Origin: Planctomycetota bacterium
GTDB lineage: Bacteria > Planctomycetota > Phycisphaerae > Phycisphaerales > SM1A02
Assembly (NCBI GenBank): GCA_009924765.1
Contig: RFQW01000136.1
Span: 1-5,571 of the forward strand
DNA length: 5,571 nt
Reading direction: 5' to 3'
The position numbers and the translations under genes were made by a program. The notes beneath the pieces were generated by a model. It was not told the origin of the DNA, did no database searches, and saw only the letters and a list, made by a program, of their open reading frames with translations. Each line of letters starts with the position of its first letter. The stretch's first letter is position 1. Positions 1-5,448 of the stretch are shown piece by piece.

Positions 1-312
1 GCGCGCGAATTCGCCGCTGCGGATCGCGCGCGTGATGCGCATGAGTTCCTGATCGACCACGCGACCGGCACCCAGGTTCTGGTGTCCCACCTCGCTGTTG
101 CCCATCACGGGTCCGTCGGGGCTAACGGGCAGGCCCACATCCTCGCCGCTGGTCTTGATGAGCGTGGTGGGCCAGTCGCGCTCCAGCATGTGCGCGCACG
201 GGGTCTTCGCCAACTTCACGGCGTTCGCCGCGTCCTGCGCGGGGTGCGGATTGCGGCCCCAACCGTCGCGGATGATCAGCACGACAGGGCGAGGTGTGTT
301 TCCTGCTGCCAT
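1..312 (-). CDS. gpmI: 2,3-bisphosphoglycerate-independent phosphoglycerate mutase, N-terminal part (cut by window edge)
   Basis: This is the first 104 codons of the cofactor-independent phosphoglycerate mutase, which interconverts 3- and 2-phosphoglycerate in cytoplasmic glycolysis and gluconeogenesis using two Mn ions. Translating the minus strand from the ATG at 312 gives VVLIIRDGWG near residues 10-19, with the metal-binding Asp16. The hallmark GNSEVGH follows at residues 71-77, and its Ser73 is the serine phosphorylated during catalysis. It continues as QNLGAGRVVDQELMRI. Family members are about 510-550 aa, so roughly 80% lies beyond the left edge. The start is the first ATG before the conserved beta strand. 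No Shine-Dalgarno precedes it, but a TACACT box lies 6 nt upstream. The gene is divergent from yggS. An overlapping plus-strand frame running through this region has no recognisable content. Identity is very secure. Confidence 0.96.
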   Translation of the reverse strand, partial: MAAGNTPRPVVLIIRDGWGRNPHPAQDAANAVKLAKTPCAHMLERDWPTTLIKTSGEDVGLPVSPDGPVMGNSEVGHQNLGAGRVVDQELMRITRAIRSGEFAR

Positions 313-318
313 GCAATG

Positions 319-324
319 AGTGTA
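319..324 (-). promoter_or_regulatory. putative -10 box of gpmI (leaderless)
   Basis: On the minus strand TACACT is followed by 6 nt (CATTGC) and the gpmI ATG. A start of transcription 6-8 nt after a -10 box would fall on or next to the start codon, so the mRNA would have essentially no leader. I see no good -35 hexamer 16-18 nt upstream. The call rests on the match to TANNNT and on the same spacing at neighbouring genes. Confidence 0.5.
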
Positions 325-351
325 GGAACCGCACCGATCGCGTTTCGCGCA

Positions 352-380
352 TTGCCCGCAAGGTCGCCGGGGGCTAGCCT
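352..380 (+). promoter_or_regulatory. putative sigma70-type promoter of yggS (leaderless)
   Basis: TTGCCC (352-357) and TAGCCT (375-380) are separated by exactly 17 nt, the optimal spacing for a housekeeping sigma factor. The yggS ATG begins 7 nt after the -10 box, so transcription would start at or within a base or two of the start codon. No Shine-Dalgarno fits before this ATG. This is the only promoter in the window with a reasonable -35 match as well as the -10 box. Confidence 0.55.
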
Positions 381-387
381 GCGACGC

Positions 388-1188
388 ATGGGAGAAAGCA
401 CCGCAACCGCCCCCTTGGATGCCGCCAGCGCAAGCGCCCTTCGTGATCGCTGGAACAGCGTCCGTGATCGCGTGTCCGCCGCCGCCGGCCGCAGTGGTCG
501 CAAGGCCAGCGACGTGATGCTGGTGGTGGTGACCAAGAGCGGCAGCATCGACCAGATCCGCGAGCTGGTGAACATGGGTCAGGTGGATCTTGCCGAGAAC
601 CGCGTGCAGCAGCTCACGCAGCGCGCCGCCACCATCGGCGAGTGGCTGAGCCGCCGCAGCGAGATGGACCCGAAGGCCACCGTGCCACAGGTGCGCTGGC
701 ACATGATCGGTTCGCTGCAGCGCAACAAGGTGCGCAAGGCCATGGATGTGTCGCGTCTGGTGCACAGCATGGACTCGCTTCGCCTGGCCGAGGAGATGCA
801 GGCGGCCGCGTCGCGCCGACCCACGCCCATGGAGGTGCTGGTGGAGGTGAACGTGAGCGGCGAGGCCAGCAAGAGCGGCATCGCGCCGCCGGCCGTGCGC
901 CACATGCTGGACCAGATGGACACCATGGTGAACCTGAAGGTGCGCGGCCTGATGTGCATGGCCCCACTGAGCGGTGGCCAGGATGAGGCACGCCGAACCT
1001 TCGAGCGCTGCAAGGAACTGTTCGACGACTGCCGCCGCTCCGGATCGGGCGGCGATCGCTTCGACATCCTCAGCATGGGCATGAGCGGCGACTTCGAGGT
1101 GGCCATCGAGTGCGGCGCCAACCTGGTGCGCGTGGGTGGCGCCGTGATCGGCCCACCGCAGGTGGAAGAAGCCGCCGACGAGGCCTGA
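388..1188 (+). CDS. yggS: YggS/PROSC-family PLP homeostasis protein
   Basis: This is a PLP-binding protein of the YggS/YBL036C/PROSC family. Members fold as an alanine-racemase-like TIM barrel, have no known enzymatic activity, and buffer pyridoxal phosphate in the cytoplasm. The 266-aa product shows VVVTK with the PLP-linked Lys50, AENRVQQ at 70-76 (family form GENYVQE), WHMIGSLQRNK at 105-114, the VNVSGEASKSG strand near 155-164, and the C-terminal phosphate-binding stretch LSMGMSGDFEVAI near 229-240, then VRVGGAVIG at 248-255. The frame is open back to position 82, but that part overlaps gpmI. I chose ATG 388 because the extension is not family-like and a promoter sits just before it; ATG 316 is a less likely alternative that would add 24 residues. 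At 266 aa it is longer than the usual 220-240, because of a short N-terminal tail and an insertion near residues 86-101. tmk follows 40 bp downstream. Confidence 0.93.
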   Translation: MGESTATAPLDAASASALRDRWNSVRDRVSAAAGRSGRKASDVMLVVVTKSGSIDQIRELVNMGQVDLAENRVQQLTQRAATIGEWLSRRSEMDPKATVPQVRWHMIGSLQRNKVRKAMDVSRLVHSMDSLRLAEEMQAAASRRPTPMEVLVEVNVSGEASKSGIAPPAVRHMLDQMDTMVNLKVRGLMCMAPLSGGQDEARRTFERCKELFDDCRRSGSGGDRFDILSMGMSGDFEVAIECGANLVRVGGAVIGPPQVEEAADEA

Positions 1189-1216
1189 TCGTGGCTGCGC
1201 GCGCCCGCACCTCGGC

Positions 1217-1222
1217 TACATT
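1217..1222 (+). promoter_or_regulatory. putative -10 box of tmk (leaderless)
   Basis: TACATT lies 6 nt (CGTCGC) before the tmk ATG, in the 40-bp gap after yggS. The surrounding sequence, GGCTA-NNN-T then a short GC-rich stretch ending CGC before ATG, closely resembles the equivalent region of yggS. No Shine-Dalgarno is visible and no convincing -35 element is present. tmk may have its own leaderless start in addition to read-through from yggS. Confidence 0.5.
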
Positions 1223-1228
1223 CGTCGC

Positions 1229-1894
1229 ATGACCTCGGCATCGTGGAGCACCGCATTGCGTGGCCGATTCCTCGCCTTCGAGGGACCGGATGGCAGCGGC
1301 AAGAGCACGCAGATCGGACGCTTTCAGGCGTGGGCCGAGGCGCAGCAGCTGCCGTTGACGCTGGTGCGCGAGCCGGGCGGCACCGCGGTGGGCGAGCGCG
1401 TGAGACAGATCCTGCTCGATCCGATCCATTCAGAGATGACCGTGCGCTGCGAGATGCTGCTGTACATGGCCAGCCGCGCGCAGTTGATGGAGGAGCGCAT
1501 CGAGCCGGCGATCGCCTCGCGTGCCTGCGTGTTGAGCGACCGTTTCGTTGGCAGCACGCTGGCCTATCAGGGTGCGGCGGGCGGCATCCCCGAGCGCGAC
1601 ATCCGCGCGGTGGCGCAGGTGGCCATCGGCGGCCGTTGGCCCGACCTGAACGTGCTGTTCGACGTGGACACCGAGACCGCGATGAAGCGCCTGAACCCGT
1701 TGCTCGATCGCATGGAAGGCAAGGGCATGGACTTCCATCGCCGCGTGCGCGACGGCTACCTGGCCGAGGCACACCGCGACCCGAAACGGCATCTGGTGAT
1801 CGATGCGTCTCGCAGCCCGGACGAGGTGTTCGAGCAGCTGATCAACGGCCTTCGCCGCTGGAGCGAGTCGTTCAGTCCCGCCGTCGCCGGTTGA
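1229..1894 (+). CDS. tmk: Thymidylate kinase (dTMP kinase)
   Basis: This enzyme phosphorylates dTMP to dTDP with ATP, an essential cytoplasmic step of dTTP synthesis for DNA replication. The 221-aa product has the P-loop FEGPDGSGKST (residues 17-27, Lys25), REPGG at 47-51 in the TMP-binding region, and the DRFVGS form of the DR-x-x-x-S motif at 104-109. A YQG follows at 113-115, and FDVD at 144-147 precedes a lid-like stretch with Arg161 in LLDRMEGKGMDF. A glycine-rich P-loop with arginine in the lid fits the bacterial (E. coli-like) class. Length is typical (about 205-225 aa). The start is the first ATG, about 15 codons before the P-loop, 6 nt after a TACATT box. In many bacteria tmk is beside holB; here its upstream neighbour is yggS. 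Its last 23 bp overlap the convergent gene on the other strand. Confidence 0.95.
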   Translation: MTSASWSTALRGRFLAFEGPDGSGKSTQIGRFQAWAEAQQLPLTLVREPGGTAVGERVRQILLDPIHSEMTVRCEMLLYMASRAQLMEERIEPAIASRACVLSDRFVGSTLAYQGAAGGIPERDIRAVAQVAIGGRWPDLNVLFDVDTETAMKRLNPLLDRMEGKGMDFHRRVRDGYLAEAHRDPKRHLVIDASRSPDEVFEQLINGLRRWSESFSPAVAG

Positions 1895-2672
1895 CCGGCG
1901 CGTTGGTTGGCGGCACGCCGGCACCACCCTGCTGACAACGCATGTTCATGGCGTGCACGCGCTGCAGCATGTTCTGCGTCTGCGCGGGATCCATGTTGTG
2001 CATGTAGGCCATCGCCAGGGCGTTGGGTTCGTTGAAGGCCTCGAAGATCACCTGCGATCCATCCGCCGTGTAGCGGAAGCTGCGCACGTGCAGGTCGGCC
2101 ATCACCTGCAGCGAGGCCAGCACCTCGGGGTCGTCCTTGGTCTTGCCCGCAAGCAGCAGACTCAGCAGCCGACGCGTGGCGGTGATGTGGTGCTCCTCGT
2201 TGAACTTGCGCGACTGCACCACCTCGGCGTTCACGCGCTTCATGGTCTCCAGCGGCTGCGGGCGCACGGGCCACTCCTCGCCATTCACGCGCACTGAGCG
2301 ACTGGTGATCAGCATGAGCGTGGCCACCACGGCGCGACCGGTGGCTGCGTTGCCCGGCGTGAAGTGCTCGCCGAAGGGCACGCCCTCCAGGCTGGTCTTC
2401 TCGGGCTGCCCCATGTTCACCTCCTCCTTCTCGAGGTCGATGGTGATGGTGCGCACGCCGACCTGATACAGCATCCACATCGCGCACTGCATCAGCGCGT
2501 GATCGGTGGGCGCGTTCTGCTTCATGCCCTCGGACAGGATGTGGCAGCAGATCTTGGCGAATGGCTCGCCTGCCGACAGCGCGGGGATCATGTTGCCCGC
2601 GAGGTGCAGGAAGGGTCCGTTCTCCTGGGGCTTCAGCTCGACCGTCTGGTTGTTGAATTGCATCGTGGTCAT
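1872..2672 (-). CDS. Uncharacterised 266-aa protein downstream of an ABC ATPase
   Basis: I do not recognise the family. The protein looks cytoplasmic: the N-terminus is polar (MTTMQFNNQTVELKP), with no signal peptide and no clear membrane segment. Cysteines are at 42, 43, 63 and 246 and it is methionine-rich (17 in 266). It reads as a folded, mixed alpha/beta protein over about residues 20-245: a helix-like stretch ICCHILSEGM, a VGVRTITIDLEKEEV strand region, a helical RRLLSLLLAG stretch, and a C-terminal FNEPNALAMAYMHNMD segment. A glutamine/glycine/proline linker follows, ending in an NRRRRD tail. The start is well supported, because AAGGAA sits 6 nt before ATG 2672 and the upstream reading frame gives no alternative. 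The gap to the upstream ABC ATPase stop is 33 bp on the same strand, so co-transcription is likely. The basic tail is encoded antisense to the tmk 3' end. Existence as a gene is well supported; function is unknown. Confidence 0.85.
   Translation of the reverse strand: MTTMQFNNQTVELKPQENGPFLHLAGNMIPALSAGEPFAKICCHILSEGMKQNAPTDHALMQCAMWMLYQVGVRTITIDLEKEEVNMGQPEKTSLEGVPFGEHFTPGNAATGRAVVATLMLITSRSVRVNGEEWPVRPQPLETMKRVNAEVVQSRKFNEEHHITATRRLLSLLLAGKTKDDPEVLASLQVMADLHVRSFRYTADGSQVIFEAFNEPNALAMAYMHNMDPAQTQNMLQRVHAMNMRCQQGGAGVPPTNAPVNRRRRD
1885..1900. terminator. Perfect hairpin spanning the tmk stop codon, possible bidirectional terminator
   Basis: CGCCGG-TTGA-CCGGCG forms a perfect 6-bp GC stem with a 4-nt loop, and the TGA in the loop is the tmk stop codon. 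An outer CCGCC (1878-1882) can also pair with GGCGG (1909-1913). It sits exactly where two convergent genes meet, as a two-way terminator would. There is no U-rich tract on either side, so a classical intrinsic terminator is not proven, and chance is possible in such GC-rich DNA. Confidence 0.35.
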
Positions 2673-2678
2673 GGTTGG

Positions 2679-2684
2679 TTCCTT
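2679..2684 (-). promoter_or_regulatory. Shine-Dalgarno sequence of the 266-aa gene
   Basis: AAGGAA on the minus strand lies 6 nt (CCAACC) before ATG 2672. It is the only clear Shine-Dalgarno sequence before a gene in this window. The gene it serves is the one most likely to be internal to an operon, being 33 bp after the ABC ATPase. This contrasts with the genes that have a -10-like box next to the start codon. Confidence 0.7.
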
Positions 2685-2705
2685 GAAGTGGATCGGTTGC
2701 GTGGG

Positions 2706-3752
2706 TCAGTTTGTCAGCGCGACGATGGCGTCGCGGTCCGCCTGCAGGTGCAGGGATTGTCCCGTGCGTGCGGTGGCGCGTGGATCGAGTTCAAACACCT
2801 TCATGCGGCCCGCGGGCGTGTCCACATGATGCTGCGCCGTTTCGCCCAGATACACGCTGTCGGTGCAGCGGCCCTGCAGCAGGCCATCGGATGGCACCAG
2901 CCGCAGCGACTCGGGACGCACGCTCAGCGACACCTTGGCACCCACGGTCAGGCCCGTGGTTGCGCTCGGCAGCGCGCCTGCGGCGGTTTCGACGATGCAG
3001 CCCTGTGCGTCGCTGGTGGTCACGGTGCCGGCGATGAAGTTGGTCTCACCCATGAACTCGGCCACGAAGCGGTTGCATGGCCGGCGGTACACCTCGCGCG
3101 GCGCGCCCTGCTGCTCCACACGGCCATCACGCAGCACCACCAGACCGTCGGCCATGCTCAGGGCCTCCTTCTGGTCGTGCGTCACGTACACCGCGGTCAG
3201 CTTGATCTCGCTGCAGATGCGGCGTATCTCGGTGCGCATCTCGAGGCGCAGCTTGGCATCCAGGTTGGACAGCGGCTCATCGAGCAGCAGCACCTCGGGG
3301 CGGAACACGATGGCGCGCGCCAGCGCCACGCGCTGCTGCTGACCGCCACTGAGCTGGTTGGGGCGACGATCGGCATAGGCCTGCATGCGCACCATCTCAA
3401 GCGCCTGCATCACGCGGGTGCGCTGCTCGGCAGCGGGCACCTTGCGCACCTGCAGACCGAACGCCACGTTCTCGAACACGCTCATGTGCGGCCACAGGGC
3501 GTAGCTCTGGAACACCATGCCGGCATCGCGCTTCTCGGCTGGCAGATGCGTCACGTTGCGGTCGCCGAACAGCACCTCGCCGCTGCTGGGCTCCTGGAAG
3601 CCGGCGATCATGCGAAGGATGGTGGTCTTGCCGCAGCCCGACGGCCCCAGCATGAAGAACATCGCGCCCGCGGGGATCTGCAGATCCACGTCGTTCACGG
3701 CGACCACGCCGCCGAACTCCCGCCTGAGCTTTCGAAGCACGATGGGCTGCAC
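2706..3752 (-). CDS. ABC transporter ATP-binding protein, PotA/FbpC-like (CUT1/polyamine/iron type) with TOBE domain
   Basis: This is the ATPase subunit that would power an importer for a polyamine, iron, sugar or similar solute at the inner face of the membrane. The 348-aa protein has Walker A GPSGCGKT at 36-43, Q-loop Gln82 in FQSYALWPHMSV, signature LSGGQQQR at 134-141, Walker B VLLLDE at 154-159, D-loop SNLD at 162-165 and H-loop His192 in YVTHDQKEA. After about residue 235 comes a TOBE_2-like regulatory/substrate domain that includes SVRPESLRL and GETAQHHVDT. All catalytic residues are present and length is usual (340-380). I chose the GTG at 3752, giving MQPIVLRKLRREFGG, because a TATGCT box lies 9 nt upstream; an in-frame GTG at 3740 is possible, and the frame is open back to 3818. 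WPHM is common in FbpC/PotA-type ATPases, but the substrate cannot be told. No permease or binding-protein gene is in the window. Confidence 0.92.
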   Translation of the reverse strand: MQPIVLRKLRREFGGVVAVNDVDLQIPAGAMFFMLGPSGCGKTTILRMIAGFQEPSSGEVLFGDRNVTHLPAEKRDAGMVFQSYALWPHMSVFENVAFGLQVRKVPAAEQRTRVMQALEMVRMQAYADRRPNQLSGGQQQRVALARAIVFRPEVLLLDEPLSNLDAKLRLEMRTEIRRICSEIKLTAVYVTHDQKEALSMADGLVVLRDGRVEQQGAPREVYRRPCNRFVAEFMGETNFIAGTVTTSDAQGCIVETAAGALPSATTGLTVGAKVSLSVRPESLRLVPSDGLLQGRCTDSVYLGETAQHHVDTPAGRMKVFELDPRATARTGQSLHLQADRDAIVALTN

Positions 3753-3761
3753 GATCGGGCG

Positions 3762-3767
3762 AGCATA
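3762..3767 (-). promoter_or_regulatory. putative -10 box of the ABC ATPase gene
   Basis: TATGCT on the minus strand lies in the 28-bp gap after the DUF721-like gene, 9 nt before the proposed GTG start. No Shine-Dalgarno is visible before this GTG. A transcript starting 6-9 nt after the box would be leaderless or nearly so. No good -35 element is found, so the box rests on position and on the match to TANNNT. Confidence 0.42.
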
Positions 3768-3780
3768 CCCCGCCACGCCA

Positions 3781-4131
3781 CTACGGCTGCGGTGGTGCAC
3801 CCACGCGCGTGCGAACACGCATGAGCCCCGGCACGGCGAGACGCAGATTGGTCTCCAGTCCGCTGCGCAGCGCGCGATCCACCTCGAATGCCGCGGCGCT
3901 GCTGTCCACCAGCAGCGTCAGCGTGCCCGAGCGGAAGGTCTCCACCACCGAGCAGCGCTGCAGCTCGGGCGGCGCGATGCGCACCCAGGCGTCGCTTGCG
4001 GCGCCGATGGTCTTCTCCAGTCGGCGCAGGTCGCGCGCGAAGCCGCTCACATCGGCCTTCACCTCGCGGCCGCGATCGGGTCGCGCACGCCAGGCGGCAA
4101 GCTGCTTGATGCGATCGGCGTCGTCGCTCAC
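3781..4131 (-). CDS. DUF721/DciA-like protein
   Basis: This small cytoplasmic protein of 116 aa resembles the DUF721 family. Its characterised member DciA loads the replicative helicase DnaB in bacteria without DnaC/DnaI. A charged N-terminal half (residues 1-45) is followed by the typical core: a tryptophan (W49) in DAWVRIAPPELQRCSVV, then FRSGTLTLLVDSSAAAFEVD near 67-86, matching the family pattern of short strand, glycine turn, strand and helix, and finally LRSGLETNLR before a VRTRVG strand. The start is the GTG at 4131, which overlaps the thioesterase stop codon as GTGA, so translational coupling is likely; a longer frame upstream lies inside the thioesterase gene and is not used. Family assignment comes from pattern recall and is moderately sure; the helicase-loading role is inferred and untested. 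Confidence 0.75.
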   Translation of the reverse strand: MSDDADRIKQLAAWRARPDRGREVKADVSGFARDLRRLEKTIGAASDAWVRIAPPELQRCSVVETFRSGTLTLLVDSSAAAFEVDRALRSGLETNLRLAVPGLMRVRTRVGAPPQP

Positions 4132-4520
4132 GGCGCCACCTTCGGCGCGAACATGCCCTCGGGCAGCGCGCGTGCCTTGCCTGCGCGGTCCAGGCACGCA
4201 AGCGTGGTGCTGCCGATGCACAGCAGTTCCTCACCGCGGAACAGCTCGTAGGTGTGCTCGATCTTCACGTGGCCCACATCGGCCAGCGTGGTGACCAGTC
4301 GCAGCACGTCGTCGTAGCGCGCGGGGCGCCGGTAGCTGACCTGCATGCGCACCACCGCCAGGAACACCCCCGCCTCCTCCATGTCGCGGTAGTTGCGGCC
4401 CGTGTCGCGCAGCAGCTCGGTGCGGCCCATCTCGAACCACACCGGATACACCGTGTGATGCACCACGCCCATCGGGTCGCATTCGCAGTAGCGCACGCGG
4501 ATGTCGAGGCTGCCTTGCAC
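4128..4520 (-). CDS. ybgC: YbgC/4-hydroxybenzoyl-CoA-type acyl-CoA thioesterase
   Basis: This is a single hot-dog-fold thioesterase of the YbgC/4HBT family, which hydrolyses acyl-CoA thioesters in the cytoplasm. The 130-aa length is typical. The N-terminal active-site segment is RVRYCECDPMGVVHHTVYPV (residues 8-27), with the catalytic Asp15 followed by GVVHHxxY, and then WFEMGRTELLRD. The VSYRRPARYDDVLRL stretch (61-75) and IEHTYELFRGEELLCIGSTT (87-106) match the central strands of the fold. The start is GTG 4520; an out-of-frame ATG lies just upstream. A TACGCT box is 6 nt before the GTG. The 3' end overlaps the DUF721-like gene by 4 bp. In proteobacteria ybgC belongs to the tol-pal cluster, but no tol or pal gene is seen here, so the true substrate is open. 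Confidence 0.9.
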   Translation of the reverse strand: MQGSLDIRVRYCECDPMGVVHHTVYPVWFEMGRTELLRDTGRNYRDMEEAGVFLAVVRMQVSYRRPARYDDVLRLVTTLADVGHVKIEHTYELFRGEELLCIGSTTLACLDRAGKARALPEGMFAPKVAP

Positions 4521-4526
4521 GGCATC

Positions 4527-4532
4527 AGCGTA
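4527..4532 (-). promoter_or_regulatory. putative -10 box of the thioesterase gene (leaderless)
   Basis: TACGCT on the minus strand is followed by 6 nt (GATGCC) and the GTG start, in the 42-bp gap after the membrane protein gene. A weak -35 candidate, TCGATC at 4550-4555, is 17 nt upstream and matches 3 of 6 consensus bases. No Shine-Dalgarno is present. The likely transcript covers the thioesterase and DUF721-like genes. Confidence 0.5.
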
Positions 4533-4562
4533 GCGGAAGCATGTACCCGGATCGACCGCCGA

Positions 4563-5432
4563 TCAGGACGCGTGCAACGCCGCACGCCGGCGGCGGCGTT
4601 CAAGAAAGATGAACGCCGGCACGTTGATCATCAGCACCGCCATCAGCCAGCACAACGGTGCAGCCAGCGCGATCGGCAGCACGGGAAAGATCGCCACGGC
4701 CAGCATCGCGAAGGTGCCCACGCTGGTTGAGCCAAGGATCATGGGCCCCACCGCACCCGTGGGCACGCTGGGGCCCTGCGCGATCCATGTGGCCACCATC
4801 ACCGTGGTGAAGATCACCGGGAATACGCTGGCCAATCCGCTGGCCACGGGCAAGCCCATGCGCGCCAGCACCAGCGCGAAACCGATCGCGAACGCGGCCG
4901 CCACGCCGCGCAGGGCGAGCACGGACACACGCACCGGATGACGACCGCGCGGCGCGGGGTGCGGCGCGCGATTGGCCAACACGCCAAGCACCAGACCTGC
5001 CACGCACGCAACACCACCCACCGCCAGCGCATGCATGGGAGTCGGGTGCACGGATCGCTGCAGCAGCATCACTGCCGCCGCCACGGCAAGCCACGCACCA
5101 AGCGCCACGGTGAGTGTGGCGGCCAACATGTGCGAACGCCCCTGCACATGTCGACCCACACGCGCCGGCACCACCCGCCACAGCACCAGATACGCCGCGT
5201 TCATCAGTGTGCCGATGGGCACGAACGCCATCGCGTTGATGAAATCATCGGGCTGCGTTCGGCGCCACCAGATGCCGATCGCGGCCGGCACGATGGTGGT
5301 TGGCACCGTGGAGATGATGCCGCCCACGCTGCCGCCAAGTCGTTCCACCAGAACGGTGGCCGTGATCGCCACGCCGCCCGCGAACAGCGAGGGAATGGCC
5401 ACATCCGATGCCATGGTGAGCAGATCCTGCAC
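4563..5432 (-). CDS. Multi-pass integral membrane protein with internal duplication, function unknown
   Basis: The 289-aa product is strongly hydrophobic, with about 8-9 predicted membrane segments by eye (near residues 12-29, 35-55, 67-88, 102-124, 133-153, 172-190, 196-217, 226-248 and 251-276). It ends in a basic tail, ERRRRRAALHAS, probably cytoplasmic. The halves resemble each other: RLGGSVGGIISTVPTT (31-46) and RMGLPVASGLASVFPVIFTT (191-210) each start a similar arrangement of a Gly/Ser-rich segment with a helix-breaking proline, a second helix, a polar linker and a helix with a PIGT- or LGSTS-like motif (72-75; 233-237). This suggests a small transporter or permease made of two repeats. 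The second repeat faintly recalls GlpM/DUF3147 proteins (AGLxxxFPxF), which is a hypothesis only. The start is GTG 5432; ATG 5414, 6 codons later, is an alternative. No partner gene reveals a substrate. Confidence 0.85.
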   Translation of the reverse strand: MQDLLTMASDVAIPSLFAGGVAITATVLVERLGGSVGGIISTVPTTIVPAAIGIWWRRTQPDDFINAMAFVPIGTLMNAAYLVLWRVVPARVGRHVQGRSHMLAATLTVALGAWLAVAAAVMLLQRSVHPTPMHALAVGGVACVAGLVLGVLANRAPHPAPRGRHPVRVSVLALRGVAAAFAIGFALVLARMGLPVASGLASVFPVIFTTVMVATWIAQGPSVPTGAVGPMILGSTSVGTFAMLAVAIFPVLPIALAAPLCWLMAVLMINVPAFIFLERRRRRAALHAS

Positions 5433-5442
5433 GAGGCGATCG

Positions 5443-5448
5443 ATCCTA
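5443..5448 (-). promoter_or_regulatory. putative -10 box of the membrane protein gene
   Basis: TAGGAT on the minus strand lies 10 nt before the GTG start at 5432. It could be a -10 box of the TANNNT type seen at the other genes. However, it contains AGGA, and a poorly spaced Shine-Dalgarno cannot be excluded. No -35 element is visible. This is the weakest of the six boxes. Confidence 0.35.

Noticed and set aside
82..387. N-terminal extension of the yggS frame back to position 82
   Set aside because: It overlaps the conserved 5' end of gpmI on the other strand, has no YggS-like content, and a well-spaced promoter lies directly before ATG 388.
579..1772. Long minus-strand open frame (about 397 codons) opposite yggS and tmk
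   Set aside because: It is an Arg/Ser/Pro-rich product typical of antisense translation in GC-rich genes. The plus strand carries two proteins with complete family motifs.
2364..3824. Very long plus-strand open frame (about 486 codons) antisense to the 266-aa gene and the ABC ATPase
   Set aside because: It is His/Ala/Leu-rich with no domain pattern and fully overlaps two convincing minus-strand genes. High GC keeps stop codons out of the opposite strand.
4132..4221. Upstream extension of the DUF721-like frame inside the thioesterase gene
   Set aside because: The extension is Arg/His-rich and not family-like. The GTG overlapping the thioesterase stop codon gives a normal-length protein.
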